Shown: positions 34,665-43,355 of the stretch, in pieces | How the letters are laid out: every line of letters starts with the position of its first letter | Position numbering within the stretch: position 1 is the stretch's first letter | Assembly: GCA_900548355.1 (NCBI GenBank) | Contig: URKR01000002.1 | Span: 124,001 to 188,000, forward strand | Direction of reading: 5' to 3' | Source of the DNA: an uncultured Oscillospiraceae bacterium | GTDB lineage: Bacteria; Bacillota; Clostridia; Oscillospirales; Ruminococcaceae | Length of the DNA stretch: 64,000 nucleotides | Translations under genes and position numbers: made by a program | The notes under the pieces: model-generated | The model's database searches: none | What the model was told of the DNA's origin: nothing | Seen by the model: the letters and a program-made list of their open reading frames with translations, nothing else

Positions 34665-35549
34665 ATGAAAAGCAAAGCATTCAACCGCTATAAAGCGTAC
34701 CTCTATCTGCTGCCTTCCATCCTGATTCTGACGGTTTTTACCATCTACCCGCTTATCAAAGCGATTGTGATGAGCTTTCAGGAAGGCTACAGCATCATTG
34801 ACGGCAGCTTTGACGGCATCAACCTCGCCAATTACATCGAACTCTTTTCCGATGATGTCTTTGTGAAGGCGCTGACCAACACAAGCATCTATGTTGTCTT
34901 TGTGGTGCCGGTGTCCATCATCCTTTCCCTTGTGCTTGCGGTGCTCATCAACGATACGGTGCGCGCCAAACCGGTTTTCCAGACCATCTATTTTCTGCCG
35001 TATGTTACCAGCGTCATTGCAATTGGTATTGTCTGGAGCTGGATTTTTAACTCCAACTACGGCCTGCTCAACTACATTCTCAGCTTTTTCGGCATCCCTT
35101 CCATCCCCTGGCTGAACGACCCGCGCTATGCCCTTGCCGCGCTGATTATCTTCAGCATCTGGAAGAGTCTGGCGTTTAACATCCTGATTTTTCTGGCCGG
35201 TTTGCAGTCGATCTCGCCTGAAATCTACCAGGCGGCCCGCATCGATTCCACCCCGCGCACCCGGGTCTTTTTCAAGATCACGGTACCCCAGCTCAAACCG
35301 ATTCTTGTCTACGCCTTTCTGATGGGGCTCATCAACGCCTTCAAGGTGTACAACGAAGTTTTCTCGCTGTTCCAAAGCAAAGCCGGCCCGGCCAACAGCG
35401 CGATCACCGTCGTGTATTATATCTATGATAAGTTCTACAATTCAAATGATTATGGCGTGGCTTCGGCGGCGGCCGTCGTACTTTTCGTCATCATCCTGGC
35501 GCTGACCATGCTGCAGCGCGCTGTCACCCGTGATAAGGAGGCCGCCTGA
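34665..35549 (+). CDS. Sugar ABC transporter permease (MsmF/UgpA-like)
   Basis: 294 residues with six helices. The EAA-like loop contains EIYQAARIDSTPRTRVFFKITVPQL-type sequence (AARIDSTPR, ITVPQL), which contacts the ATPase. It is one of two inner-membrane subunits of a CUT1 importer. The start at 34665 is preceded by GGGGGCAGGG. Its stop overlaps the next gene start (TGATG). Confidence 0.93.
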   Translation: MKSKAFNRYKAYLYLLPSILILTVFTIYPLIKAIVMSFQEGYSIIDGSFDGINLANYIELFSDDVFVKALTNTSIYVVFVVPVSIILSLVLAVLINDTVRAKPVFQTIYFLPYVTSVIAIGIVWSWIFNSNYGLLNYILSFFGIPSIPWLNDPRYALAALIIFSIWKSLAFNILIFLAGLQSISPEIYQAARIDSTPRTRVFFKITVPQLKPILVYAFLMGLINAFKVYNEVFSLFQSKAGPANSAITVVYYIYDKFYNSNDYGVASAAAVVLFVIILALTMLQRAVTRDKEAA

Positions 35550-36385
35550 TGAAATCCCACAAACCAGCCGCCCTTGCGGCGAACATCCTGAAATATGCGG
35601 TGCTGATTGTCGGCGCGTTTTTTACGTTGCTGCCTTTCCTGTGGATGATCAGCTCCTCCTTCAAAACGCCGGCTGAAATCATCAAGATCCCGCCGGTGCT
35701 TGTGCCGGCGGTGCCTCAGTGGCAAAACTATCTCGCCGCCTGGACTGCCGCCCCCTTCGGCCGTTACCTGATCAACACAATCATTATCACATTCTTTACA
35801 ACAATCGGGGTGCTGATCACCTCGGTACTGTCGGCCTTTGCATTTTCGAGGCTCAAATTCCCGGGCAAGGATTTTGTCTTTTCCCTGTTTATGGCAACCC
35901 TGATGATCCCGGGCGAGATGCTCATCATTACCAACTTTCTGACCATCACCAAGCTGCATTGGATTGACACCTACCAGGCCATGATTGTGCCCTGGATTTC
36001 GAACGTCTTCTATATTTACCTGCTGACCCAGTTCTTTATGCAGGTGCCGGACGCTTTGTACCTGGCCGCCAAGGTTGACAAATGCAGCGATCTCAAGTTT
36101 ATGCTCAAAATCATGGTTCCGATGAACAAAAGCGCAATCACAACGATTGCCATCCTCAATATCATCGGTTCCTGGAACTCCTTCCTCTGGCCGCTGCTTG
36201 TGACCAACAGCCAGGAAATGCGGGTGCTTTCAAACGGCTTGATCCGCTTCCAGACCGAAGCCGGCACCGATTATGAATTGATTATGGCGGCGTCCTGCAT
36301 CCTGGTGGTACCAATTATCCTGGTTTTCCTGTTCCTGCGCAAATATGTCCTGGAAGGTGTCGCCTTCAACGGCGTCAAGGGGTAA
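35549..36385 (+). CDS. Sugar ABC transporter permease (MsmG/UgpE-like)
   Basis: 278 residues with six helices and the EAA-like motif around LYLAAKVDKCSDLKFMLKI. Partner of the preceding permease in a CUT1-type importer. Coupled to it by a 1-nt overlap, with GGAGG in the end of the upstream gene. Confidence 0.93.
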   Translation: MKSHKPAALAANILKYAVLIVGAFFTLLPFLWMISSSFKTPAEIIKIPPVLVPAVPQWQNYLAAWTAAPFGRYLINTIIITFFTTIGVLITSVLSAFAFSRLKFPGKDFVFSLFMATLMIPGEMLIITNFLTITKLHWIDTYQAMIVPWISNVFYIYLLTQFFMQVPDALYLAAKVDKCSDLKFMLKIMVPMNKSAITTIAILNIIGSWNSFLWPLLVTNSQEMRVLSNGLIRFQTEAGTDYELIMAASCILVVPIILVFLFLRKYVLEGVAFNGVKG

Positions 36386-36481
36386 AGCGCAGTCTCTTCC
36401 TGCCAACGCCATCGAAAGAGGGGAGAGACCCTTCCCGATGTGTGTGATACAAATGATACAACGAACAAAAGGAGAAACAAC

Positions 36482-37789
36482 ATGAAATTGAAGCAAGTCA
36501 CCGCCCTGGGTCTGGCCGCTGCGCTGGGCCTGACCGCCCTGACCGCCTGCGGCGGCAGCGGTTCATCCACCGCCTCTTCGGAAACTGCCTCTGCCGCTGC
36601 TTCCAGCGAAGCGACGAGCGCTTCGGCTGCGGCTGACGCCTCCACCGGCATTGAACCTTGTGAAGTGACCTTCTGGCACGCGATGACCGGCCAGCAGGAA
36701 ACCACCCTGACCGAGCTGGCCGATCAGTTTAACGCTGAAAATGAATACGGCATCACGGTGACCCTTGTCAACCAGGGCTCGTATGACGACCTGTCCACCA
36801 AATTGACCGCCAACGCGGCGGCCGGTACCCTGCCGGACATGGCCCAGACCTATAACAGCTGGCTGATGCCTTATCTCGATATGGTTGTGCCCCTTGACGA
36901 TTTCATCGCGAGCGACTTTGACAACTATGACGACATCCTGCAGAGCTACCGTGATGAGAACACGATCTTCGGTTTTACAAGCGGCCTGCCCTTCAACAAG
37001 AGCACCTATGTCTATTTCTACAACAAGACGATGTTCGATGAACTGGGCCTGGAAGCGCCCACAACATGGGAAGACCTGGTGACCATTGGCGAGACCTTTA
37101 TGAATGAGAAGAACATGGTCTCGCTTGGTTATGACGATATGGCCGGCATGCTGGAAGCCTCGCTGCGCCAGAACGGTGCTGAATATGTCAATGAGGAAGG
37201 CGCGCAGTTTGACAACGAAGCCGGCCTTGAGACGGTCCAGTTCATTATGGATATGTACAACAACGGCTACGCCCGCCTTGTCGGCGAGGACGGTTATTTC
37301 TCCGGCCCGTTCAGCAACCAGCTGATTGCCGCCTATGTCGGCTCCTGCACCGGCGTGTCCTACATCACCCATGACGGCTGGGAACTTGGCGTGGCGCCGC
37401 TGCCCGGCAACACGGCAAATGCAGCCAATACCGCCGGCACCAACATCAACATGTTCTCCACCGATGAAAACCAGCAGAAGGCGACTTGGGAATTCATGAA
37501 GTTCCTCACCTCGACCGAAGCTACGACCAAGTGGGCGATGGAAACCGGTTACCTGCCGGTCCGTCAGTCGGCCCTTGATTCCGACACCTATCAGGAATTC
37601 ATGGCCACCGACCCCACCGCCACGGCTTGCTACGCCCAGTCTGACGCCTTCTTCTCCTCGCCTACGTTTGAAGGCAGCTATGATATCCAGAGCGCTGTGA
37701 ACACCACGCTGGAAGAAGTTATCCTGGCCAAAAACGATGCCCAGACTGCGCTGGATTCGCTTGTCAGCGCGATCAACAACGCGCTGTAA
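36482..37789 (+). CDS. Sugar ABC transporter solute-binding lipoprotein
   Basis: 435 residues. A signal peptide (MKLKQVTALGLAAALGLTAL) ends in the lipobox LTAC, giving a lipid-anchored protein on the cell surface. A Ser/Ala-rich linker follows, then the bacterial extracellular solute-binding fold (family 1): EVTFWHAMTGQQ and NGYARLVGEDGYFSGPFSNQ. It is likely to bind an oligosaccharide; identity unknown. A 97-bp gap with a possible stem precedes the gene, and the ribosome binding site is AAGGAG. Confidence 0.92.
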   Translation: MKLKQVTALGLAAALGLTALTACGGSGSSTASSETASAAASSEATSASAAADASTGIEPCEVTFWHAMTGQQETTLTELADQFNAENEYGITVTLVNQGSYDDLSTKLTANAAAGTLPDMAQTYNSWLMPYLDMVVPLDDFIASDFDNYDDILQSYRDENTIFGFTSGLPFNKSTYVYFYNKTMFDELGLEAPTTWEDLVTIGETFMNEKNMVSLGYDDMAGMLEASLRQNGAEYVNEEGAQFDNEAGLETVQFIMDMYNNGYARLVGEDGYFSGPFSNQLIAAYVGSCTGVSYITHDGWELGVAPLPGNTANAANTAGTNINMFSTDENQQKATWEFMKFLTSTEATTKWAMETGYLPVRQSALDSDTYQEFMATDPTATACYAQSDAFFSSPTFEGSYDIQSAVNTTLEEVILAKNDAQTALDSLVSAINNAL

Positions 37790-37801
37790 GGGGGCGCGTT
37801 T

Positions 37802-39109
37802 ATGACGAACGTTACCTTTATCCAGGGGTTGAAAGAGATCGGCGGGACCTTTGTGCGGGTTGAAACCGACGGCGCAATCTGTCTGTTTGATTTCGGCTTT
37901 GCGGTGGCTTCCCGCATTGACCCGGCCGTCTGCCTGCGGCCTGAATCTCTTGCAGCCGACTATGCCCGCCTTGGCATGCTGCCGGCCGAACCCGGCATTT
38001 ATGAACCGGCTGCCGCAGCGGCGCTTGGCGTTGCGCCTTGGGGCGGGGTTGAAAAACCGGTCTTCTTTTTCATCTCGCATATGCATATTGACCACATGGG
38101 CGGCCTGGATATGCTCGCCCCCGATGTGCCGGTCTACATGAGCGCTGAATCACTGACCCTCTACCGCCGTCTTGTCGCGCAGAATGACATTACGCTGCGT
38201 GCGCATGACCGCTGTATTGGCATCCCGTATGGAAAGCAATTTACAGTGGGAGATATGACGGTGGAAGTGCTTCCGATCGACCATGATTGCATCGGCGCTT
38301 CCGGCTGCCGTATCCACACCCCGGCGGGCACCATTGTCTACACCGGCGACTATCGCTTCCATGGCTTCCACCCGGAGCGTACCCGCGCTTTTGGGGAAAT
38401 CTGCCGCGGTGCGGATCTGCTGATTACGGAAGGCGTTACGGTCAGCAATGAGGATGTCGATATGCTCAGCCTGACCGAACCGACCGTACCCGACCGTACC
38501 GAGTATACGCTGCTGGAGGAGGTCGCGGCGATGGCGCAGGAGGAGCCTGGCCTGCTCGTCATCAATTACTATGAGCGCAATGTGGAGCGGGTGCGGCGCC
38601 ACATCGAACGGTTTGCCAAGGCGGGCCGGACCCTTGTGCTGGATGCGCGGCTTGCCGACTATGTGGCGGCGTTCTACCCGGATACTGTACTCCATGTTTA
38701 TGCGCCGACCATCCACGGCCGCGCGCTCAAACCGGGGTGGCAGATCGTCAACCGCGGCGCGCTGCTTGCCAACCCGGCCGGCTATGTGCTTCAGCTTGAC
38801 TATGCCGACAGCTATGAGCTGCTTGATTTGGTGCCCCATGTCAGCCGCTATATCCATGCCGACGGCGCGCCGCTCGGCGCGTACGACGCCTCGTACGCGA
38901 AACTTCTTGACCTGCTCAAGGCGATTGGCATTCCGTATGACTACCGCAGCCTTGGCGGCCATGCCAAGCCATATTTCCTGCGCTGGATGGTGGATACCAT
39001 TGCCCCGCGCATCCTTGTGCCGTTGCACAGCTTCCGCCCGGAACAGGTGGCGAGCGCCAAGGCGGGCTGCCGTATCCTGCCAAAGGCAGGGCAGACCATC
39101 ACACTGTAA
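37802..39109 (+). CDS. Metallo-beta-lactamase-fold hydrolase in the sugar ABC operon
   Basis: 435 residues. The metal-binding motif is HMHIDHMG (H-x-H-x-D-H) at residues about 98-104. IDHDCIGASG, TGDYRFHG and a late LGGHAK ... LVPLHSF give the remaining ligands expected for this fold. The layout, including the ENYYERN-like central region (VINYYERNVERV), resembles RNase J/beta-CASP enzymes but is shorter. It starts 12 bp after the binding-protein gene behind GGGGGCGCG, so it is co-transcribed. Either an RNA nuclease or a metabolite hydrolase is possible. The link to sugar uptake is inferred only from position. Confidence 0.7.
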   Translation: MTNVTFIQGLKEIGGTFVRVETDGAICLFDFGFAVASRIDPAVCLRPESLAADYARLGMLPAEPGIYEPAAAAALGVAPWGGVEKPVFFFISHMHIDHMGGLDMLAPDVPVYMSAESLTLYRRLVAQNDITLRAHDRCIGIPYGKQFTVGDMTVEVLPIDHDCIGASGCRIHTPAGTIVYTGDYRFHGFHPERTRAFGEICRGADLLITEGVTVSNEDVDMLSLTEPTVPDRTEYTLLEEVAAMAQEEPGLLVINYYERNVERVRRHIERFAKAGRTLVLDARLADYVAAFYPDTVLHVYAPTIHGRALKPGWQIVNRGALLANPAGYVLQLDYADSYELLDLVPHVSRYIHADGAPLGAYDASYAKLLDLLKAIGIPYDYRSLGGHAKPYFLRWMVDTIAPRILVPLHSFRPEQVASAKAGCRILPKAGQTITL

Positions 39110-39115
39110 AGCGCC

Positions 39116-39145
39116 TTGACCTGCGTTTTGCGGGTGTGATACAAT
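39116..39145 (+). promoter_or_regulatory. Promoter of surE
   Basis: TTGACC (39116-39121), 18-nt spacer, TACAAT (39140-39145). Confidence 0.65.
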
Positions 39146-39178
39146 GCAGGCAAAAGCCCGCAGAAGGAGGACACCTTT

Positions 39179-39919
39179 TTGAACATTCTTGTTGTCAACG
39201 ATGACGGCATCCAATCGCCCGGCCTTGCCTGCCTGGCGCGGGTGGCGGCCCGGCTCGGCAGGGTCTGGGTGGTGGCGCCGGCGCAGCAGTGCAGCGCCAT
39301 GTCCCACCGCATTACGGTGTTCGGCTCGCTGGAACTGCGCGCTGCGCCGGAATTCCCTGTCAGCGAAGTGGAAGCCTGGACTGTGTCGGGAACCCCGGCC
39401 GATTGCGTCAAAGTGGCGCTGGCCCGTGTGCTGCCACAAAAGCCGGACCTTGTGCTTTCCGGGGTCAACCAGGGCTATAACGTCGGGCTGGACATTCTGT
39501 ATTCCGGCACCGTCGGCGCCACGATGGAGGCGCTGGCCAACGGCCTGCGTGCGATGGCGGTTTCCATCGGCATGGGGGATGACTACCGTGTCATTGACGC
39601 CCGCCTGCCGGATATCCTGCGTTCGCTGCTGCCGCGCCCGATTGAACCGTGGGAAATCTGGAACATCAACTTCCCGGCCTGTGCGCCTGAGGAACTGCGC
39701 GGCACCCGCGAGGGCTGCTGGCCATCGGCGCTGCAGTTTTATCACAACACCTACCGCCCGACTGAACTGGAAGACAGTGGCATACGGCTGGAACTGACCA
39801 GCACGATCGAACAAAACCCCGAACCCGGCAGCGATATGGACGCCGTGCTGCGCAACTATATCGCGATCGGCAAAATCAGCAGCGCAATGCTGGAAGCCGC
39901 GCACCGCGCAAGGAACTAA
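39179..39919 (+). CDS. surE: 5'/3'-nucleotidase SurE
   Basis: 246 residues starting at TTG 39179, 8 bp after AAGGAGG. The N-terminus NILVVNDDGIQSPG carries the metal-binding Asp8 and Asp9. VSGTPADCV and LSGVNQGYNVG are the other SurE signatures. It dephosphorylates nucleoside monophosphates in the cytoplasm. Single gene with its own promoter and terminator. Confidence 0.95.
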   Translation: MNILVVNDDGIQSPGLACLARVAARLGRVWVVAPAQQCSAMSHRITVFGSLELRAAPEFPVSEVEAWTVSGTPADCVKVALARVLPQKPDLVLSGVNQGYNVGLDILYSGTVGATMEALANGLRAMAVSIGMGDDYRVIDARLPDILRSLLPRPIEPWEIWNINFPACAPEELRGTREGCWPSALQFYHNTYRPTELEDSGIRLELTSTIEQNPEPGSDMDAVLRNYIAIGKISSAMLEAAHRARN

Positions 39920-39927
39920 ACGCCAAG

Positions 39928-39960
39928 ACGCCCCCGACCGCAATGGCCGGGGGCGTTTTG
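39928..39960 (+). terminator. Terminator of surE
   Basis: ACGCCCCCG pairs with CGGGGGCGT, followed by TTTTG. Confidence 0.8.
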
Positions 39961-39965
39961 TGTTC

Positions 39966-39994
39966 TGGACAGCGCCCTGTCTGTGCGGTATACT
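39966..39994 (+). promoter_or_regulatory. Promoter of the YjbR/PUA-like gene
   Basis: TGGACA (39966-39971), 17-nt spacer, TATACT (39989-39994). Confidence 0.6.
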
Positions 39995-40031
39995 GAAACA
40001 AATACCAAAAGACAGGGAAGTGGCAACTGCT

Positions 40032-40811
40032 ATGCCGAACGATATGCCCACACAAACCACTGCCACCCGTGAAACCTTCCTGCGCGCCGCCGTCGCCGCT
40101 TATCATCTGGAACCGGAATCCCTTTGGGCCAAAAGCCCGCGCAACCTGGTGCTGCGCCGGCCGGATAACCGCAAATGGTTCGCGGTGCTGCTGGAGGTTC
40201 CGCGCGCGGCCCTCGGCCTTGCGGGGGAGGGCAGGGCCGACCTGCTCAACCTCAAATGCGGCGACCCGCTCCTGCGGGATCTGCTGCTGGCCCGCCCCGG
40301 CTACCGGCCGGCCTACCACATGAACCGCGCAAACTGGATCGGCCTGCTGCTCGACGGCAGCCTGCCGCTGGCCGAAGCCATGTCGATGCTGCAAAAGAGT
40401 TACAACGCCGCGGGCGGCAAAACGGCCCGCCGGGTTGCCGACGGGCCGATTGATTGGCTGGTGCCATCCAATTTGCAGTTGTTTGATGTGATCGCCGAAT
40501 TTGCCGAGACCGATACGATTCTCTGGACGCAGAGCAGCCACATCCGCCCCGGCGATACCGTCTATATCTACTGCGGCGCACCGGTCAAGGCGATTCTGTT
40601 CCGCTGCACAGCGCTCGAGACTGACCTGCCCGGTTCCGGCACGGTGGGCGGAAGGCCGATCAAAAAGCTCATGCGCATCCGGCTGCAGCGCCGGTACGCG
40701 CCGGAACAGTTCCCGCTTGCCCGCCTGCAGCGGGAGTTCGGCGTGCAGGGCGTGCGCGGGCCGCGCACCGTGCCCCACCGCCTGGCCCACGCCCTGCGAG
40801 AAGGGGCGTGA
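40032..40811 (+). CDS. MmcQ/YjbR domain fused to an EVE/PUA-like domain
   Basis: 259 residues. Residues about 12-125 match the MmcQ/YjbR fold (SPRNLVLRRPDNRKWFAVL, then LARPGYRPAYHMNRANWIGLLLDG), found in small proteins that resemble nucleic-acid-binding modules. Residues about 135-255 look like an EVE/PUA-type domain (TDTILWTQSSHIRPGDTVYIY ... LPGSGTVGG), a fold that reads modified bases. Both assignments are by motif only. The start at 40032 follows AGGGAAG. It ends back to back with nrdJ, sharing the palindrome TGATCA. Confidence 0.62.
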   Translation: MPNDMPTQTTATRETFLRAAVAAYHLEPESLWAKSPRNLVLRRPDNRKWFAVLLEVPRAALGLAGEGRADLLNLKCGDPLLRDLLLARPGYRPAYHMNRANWIGLLLDGSLPLAEAMSMLQKSYNAAGGKTARRVADGPIDWLVPSNLQLFDVIAEFAETDTILWTQSSHIRPGDTVYIYCGAPVKAILFRCTALETDLPGSGTVGGRPIKKLMRIRLQRRYAPEQFPLARLQREFGVQGVRGPRTVPHRLAHALREGA

Positions 40812-43154
40812 TCACCGCACCGGGCAGACGCCGTTGGCGCAGTCTGAGGCGCCGATGTCAAGTTCGGTTTCTTCGTGCTCGTAGCGGGAGAGCAGCGACG
40901 GATTGAAAGGACGCATTGCCGTTTTGCGTCGCTCGTATTCGGCTTTATCAATCGCTTCATACGGCATCAGCTCATAGAAACTGTCGTCATAGCTCAGGAA
41001 GGACAGCGCGACGATATCGTCCCAATTGTCCCAGACCCACTGCTCGACAGCCTCCCATTCGTCGTTGCGCACATGGATTGTGACAGAGCAGTTGTGGTCC
41101 ACATAGTTCGCCATGAACATCTTGTAGTTTTCGAGCTGCTCAATGGCTGAAACATCCGCCTTGACCCGGCCGGCCGGCGCCTGTACCGGAAATTCCACCA
41201 CCTTGGTGGTCGGGTCGTCAGGGTCCTGGCCTACCTCGGGCAGAACCGGGTAGCCCAGATCTTCGCATACTTTGCAGAGCGGGTCGGCAGCCGAAATCCG
41301 GACCCGGCGGATATAATACGGCGCGTGGGAATAATGCACGCCGCTTGAAACGGTCGGCAGCAATGAAAGGGTGCCTTCCGGCTTGACTGTCGTTACCAGC
41401 AGCGGCCGCTTGCCGCCGAGCTGGTCGGCAATTTCGGCGGCAGCGCTGTGGGCTGTTTCGCGCAGTTCACGCAGCAGGGCCACCTGATCGTCGCGGGTCA
41501 TCCGGGTGGCGTTGACCATGTCCTGCCACCCGGTTACCGAACAGCCCAGCAGCCTGTCACGCTGCTGCACGGCGTTCCAGCTGTGCATTTCCAGTTCACG
41601 GCAGGTCATGCGGTAGCCGGCCCGGGCTGAAAGCCGCTGCGCATGCAGCAGTGCTGTACGGTCAAGCGCGCCGTCTTTGACAAACCCCATTACATTGACG
41701 GTGGTCAGGTTGCAAAGCCCGTGGCTGTCCAGCAATATTTCACCGCAGGGATTGCAGCCGTTAAAGTTCGGGCGCCGTTTGGCGCCGGCTTCCTCGTTGA
41801 TCCAGCCGGGCTCTCCGGAATATCGCATCTGCTGCAGGTGCCAGTGCAGCTGCTCCCGGCTCGGCTTGCGGCGGTAATAGATCGAGTTGTTGCTCATCTG
41901 GCGGTGGGCGATCTCTTTATTGATCTCCCACCGGCCGTTGATCTGGCGGTAGAGCTGGCTTTTGGCCTGGATGCAGGCTTTGTCGTCGGCGTCGATCAGC
42001 CCGATTTCAGAGGTGCGCCGCACCCCGCCCGAAACAACATTCTCACCAATAATGTTTGCGATGTCCAACAAATCTATCGGCTGCAGCTGTACCCAGGTTT
42101 TTCCTTCGCGCCGGCCGGCCGCCGTAATCACCTTGTGAATCTTGCCAACCATTGCCATCATCGAACCATAGCCGCTGGCGGTGCCGCCAAAGGTTTTGAG
42201 CCGTTCCCCCTTCGGGCGGATGGAATCATACACAATGACCAGACGCTGCACCTGGCGGTATTCCCGGTTGGTCAAAAGGTCAAAATAATGCTGCAGCGCC
42301 TGGGCCCAGCCCTCCTTCGAATCGCCGATCGTCAGCGTTGCGGTATCCCGCGCAAAAGTCAGGTTGGTGTATTCCAGCCGTTCGGCAGCCGGCACCGGGT
42401 CATAGGATTTGTGCAGGATTTCCAGGTCGGTGCGCACCGGCGGCAGTTTGTCTGCATCGGATTGCAGCACCCGTACCCCGACGCCGCTGCCCACCATCAG
42501 TAGGTAGAACAGGTCATGATAGGCCGAAAAGCTGTCGATAACGGTGAAGGCACAGTTGTAGTTGGCCATCGGGTAGGCATCGGCCACCGGTGTGCCGCCG
42601 ACCCACAGCGTCCGGCCGGACAAAAACTGCCGCATATGATAGATGTTGTCATACAGCTGTTCGGCTTCTTCGCGGCTGGTAGGCGCGAGCGAGCAGTTGT
42701 ATTCTACGGCGCGGCGCACAGTCTCCCACCAGAATTCCCGCCGCCCGTACTGCGGCAGATAGCGTGAATAGGTGCGGGTATACACAAACGCCCCCAGCTG
42801 CTGCATCGGGTTGGGCGCATGTTTGTAAGGGCTTAAAAATTCCCGGCTCAGCAGCCCTTCGGCCGGCGCGCCGCCGGCACGCTCCTTCTCTTTTTCCAGC
42901 CGGTAGCGGATATAGGCTTTGGCGGTCTGGTAGTGGTGCTCTTCAAACAGGGTTTCCTCCACCGTATCCTGGATTGTCTCAATATCCTGGATATCCCGCC
43001 CGTTGGCCTGCAGCTTGGCGGTGACAAGGCTGGTGACCGCAGCAATGGCGGCTTCGTCATGTTCGCCGGCCGCAGCGGCGGCCAATGTGACGGCGCGGGC
43101 AATAAAATCAGCGTCAAAGGGGACAACCTTGCCGCTGCGTTTGCGTACGTTCAT
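40812..43154 (-). CDS. nrdJ: Adenosylcobalamin-dependent ribonucleoside-triphosphate reductase (class II)
   Basis: 780 residues. An ATP-cone domain covers about residues 1-95 (VRKRSGKVVPFDADFI). The catalytic barrel carries the active-site CNPCGE with the thiyl-radical cysteine, and SCC-type redox residues occur at the end, CANGVC. The monomeric type lacking the long insert, together with TIHVRNDEWEAV-like segments, matches the class II B12-dependent family. It makes deoxynucleotides without needing oxygen or a glycyl-radical activase. The start ATG at 43154 has AGGAGG upstream. An NrdR-box-like palindrome overlaps the promoter. Confidence 0.93.
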   Translation of the reverse strand: MNVRKRSGKVVPFDADFIARAVTLAAAAAGEHDEAAIAAVTSLVTAKLQANGRDIQDIETIQDTVEETLFEEHHYQTAKAYIRYRLEKEKERAGGAPAEGLLSREFLSPYKHAPNPMQQLGAFVYTRTYSRYLPQYGRREFWWETVRRAVEYNCSLAPTSREEAEQLYDNIYHMRQFLSGRTLWVGGTPVADAYPMANYNCAFTVIDSFSAYHDLFYLLMVGSGVGVRVLQSDADKLPPVRTDLEILHKSYDPVPAAERLEYTNLTFARDTATLTIGDSKEGWAQALQHYFDLLTNREYRQVQRLVIVYDSIRPKGERLKTFGGTASGYGSMMAMVGKIHKVITAAGRREGKTWVQLQPIDLLDIANIIGENVVSGGVRRTSEIGLIDADDKACIQAKSQLYRQINGRWEINKEIAHRQMSNNSIYYRRKPSREQLHWHLQQMRYSGEPGWINEEAGAKRRPNFNGCNPCGEILLDSHGLCNLTTVNVMGFVKDGALDRTALLHAQRLSARAGYRMTCRELEMHSWNAVQQRDRLLGCSVTGWQDMVNATRMTRDDQVALLRELRETAHSAAAEIADQLGGKRPLLVTTVKPEGTLSLLPTVSSGVHYSHAPYYIRRVRISAADPLCKVCEDLGYPVLPEVGQDPDDPTTKVVEFPVQAPAGRVKADVSAIEQLENYKMFMANYVDHNCSVTIHVRNDEWEAVEQWVWDNWDDIVALSFLSYDDSFYELMPYEAIDKAEYERRKTAMRPFNPSLLSRYEHEETELDIGASDCANGVCPVR

Positions 43155-43201
43155 GGGTTTCCTCCTAAAAACAAGATCGTGGCTTTGCTCTCGTTACGGG
43201 A

Positions 43202-43239
43202 TACTATATATAGTATACTTGCTGCCGCCGAATGTCAAT
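43202..43239 (-). promoter_or_regulatory. nrdJ promoter with NrdR-box-like palindrome
   Basis: On the minus strand: TTGACA (43239-43234), 17-nt spacer, TACTAT (43216-43211). The 16-bp perfect palindrome ATACTATATATAGTAT (43202-43217) covers the -10 and matches 14 of 16 positions of the NrdR box consensus ACACWATATATWGTGT. Only one box is seen; NrdR boxes often occur in pairs. Confidence 0.75.
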
Positions 43240-43355
43240 AACCGTTTTCCCGGCACAGGGAAAACAAAAAGTTTGCACGCTCGGAACAAAACGGTCCTTC
43301 CCCCTTGCTGCGCGCCGAGGTATAGTGATAAAAAAGAGGAAAGCAGGGAATCTAT

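Noticed and set aside
38150..40066. A 638-codon minus-strand ORF over surE and the metallohydrolase
   Set aside because: Crosses a terminator and two promoters, and shows no domain.
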